Assembly: GCA_964512995.1 (NCBI GenBank)
Contig: CAZELM010000019.1
Location: 23,258-87,257 of the forward strand
Direction of reading: 5' to 3'
Source: CAZELM01 sp964512995
GTDB taxonomy: Bacteria > CSSED10-310
DNA: 64,000 nt
Numbering within the stretch: the first letter of the stretch is position 1; every line of letters begins with the position of its first letter. A model generated the notes under the pieces. That model was not told the DNA's origin and ran no database searches. It saw only the letters and a program-made list of their open reading frames with translations. Below, one piece after another: positions 63,609 to 64,000 of the stretch. Position numbers and translations under genes: made by a program.

Positions 63609-64000
63609 TCAAACTGCCTCCTGATCGTGGAAAAACATAAAAGTGAATCACGGAATAAATGGTTTGGCATCTATACCCAGTTACCTGTCACATATGCGCT
63701 TCAGAACATCTGTTTTATATTTACGGAATCGGTATCGAAAAATCAAAAAAGCTTTTCCATCCGACCGCGAGCTGTCCTTTTTTACCTGAATCTGGCCTGA
63801 AACATCCAGATGAGAAATGAGCACTCCCATAAACACATGCATGGTGGCGAAGCGTCACATATCATCCGGAGACCATCACATATCATCCGGGGACCGTCAC
63901 ACATGATCCGGAGACCATCACACATGATCCGGAGACCGTCACTTATCATCCGGAGACCGTCACTTATCATCCGGAGACCATCACTTATCATCCGGAGACC
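63609..64000. other. Right-end intergenic region
   Basis: 392 bases. The first 240 are upstream sequence of the hypothetical gene without a clear promoter. The remainder is a 21-bp tandem repeat (listed separately). A possible minus-strand frame through the repeat (heptapeptide MISDGLR) has no SD and a non-protein-like tail, so I do not call it a gene. Confidence 0.5.
63861..64000. repeat. 21-bp tandem repeat, at least 6.7 copies, open to the right
   Basis: Unit ATCATCCGGAGACCATCACAT with single-base variants (mainly positions 3, 10, 15, 20, 21). No spacers of other length lie between units. It continues to the window edge, so the full array is longer. Confidence 0.9.

Noticed and set aside
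63782..63991. Minus-strand gene with heptapeptide repeats (MISDGLR)
   Set aside because: No ribosome site, a Cys/Trp-rich non-protein-like tail, and nonsynonymous changes between units; it cannot be judged without the sequence beyond the edge.
63861..64000. CRISPR array at the right end
   Set aside because: The 21-bp units follow each other directly without unique spacers; it is a simple tandem repeat.

Overview
The window comes from a Gram-negative (diderm), probably anaerobic bacterium of a lineage I cannot place by eye. The outer membrane is indicated by a TolC-type outer-membrane factor, a TonB C-terminal domain, a KDO/lipopolysaccharide-type kinase and a heptosyltransferase-type GT9 enzyme. 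An anaerobic or fermentative lifestyle is suggested by a complete rnfBCDGEA operon and three consecutive radical-SAM genes. Large secreted proteins with Thr/Pro linkers (TPTPTNTP type), beta-helix, FG-GAP and dockerin-like modules are a strong local signature. Many adjacent genes overlap by the four bases ATGA, so translational coupling is common. No rRNA, tRNA, IS element or CRISPR array was found.

Layout. 1-6.6 kb: the N-terminal part of mnmG running off the left edge, an ECF sigma factor coupled to an anti-sigma factor that also carries a TonB domain, then on the minus strand a modular secreted protein, an adenosine deaminase and a DUF374-type acyltransferase. 7-12.5 kb: a membrane protein related to TMTC O-mannosyltransferases followed by three radical-SAM genes. 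12.7-12.93 kb: a candidate orphan small RNA with its own promoter and terminator. 12.9-21.8 kb: DinB-like protein, FG-GAP protein with dockerin, YCII protein, beta-helix/GH113-like protein with dockerin, a zincin and a molbindin. 22-27.6 kb: a TPR-CHAT protease-like protein followed by a sigma factor coupled to a zinc-finger protein. This is the best candidate for an undescribed regulatory system in the window. 27.8-34.7 kb: a GNAT acetyltransferase, the Rnf operon and a divergent dihydroorotate-dehydrogenase-like gene. 35-41 kb: orphan sensor kinase, a two-beta-helix secreted protein and a small exported protein with a strong terminator. 41.2-47.7 kb: TolC, membrane-fusion protein, two ABC ATPases and two ABC-2 permeases, a complete tripartite exporter operon.

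47.7-53.5 kb: a fused double-ThyX protein coupled to a TrmN6-like methyltransferase, a small membrane protein coupled to a cysteine-desulfurase-like enzyme and a DUF3343 protein, and an aspartate aminotransferase. 53.5-58.3 kb: a thioester-domain surface protein with a C-terminal sorting-like tail, and a TPR/HD-GYP protein. 58.4-62.7 kb: a coupled cell-envelope cluster (YfhO-like membrane protein, lipopolysaccharide-type kinase, GT9 glycosyltransferase). 62.9-64 kb: one unknown gene and a 21-bp tandem repeat that runs off the right edge.

All calls come from reading motifs and gene context. No database search was possible, so family names rest on recognisable motifs and starts rest on Shine-Dalgarno (SD) placement.
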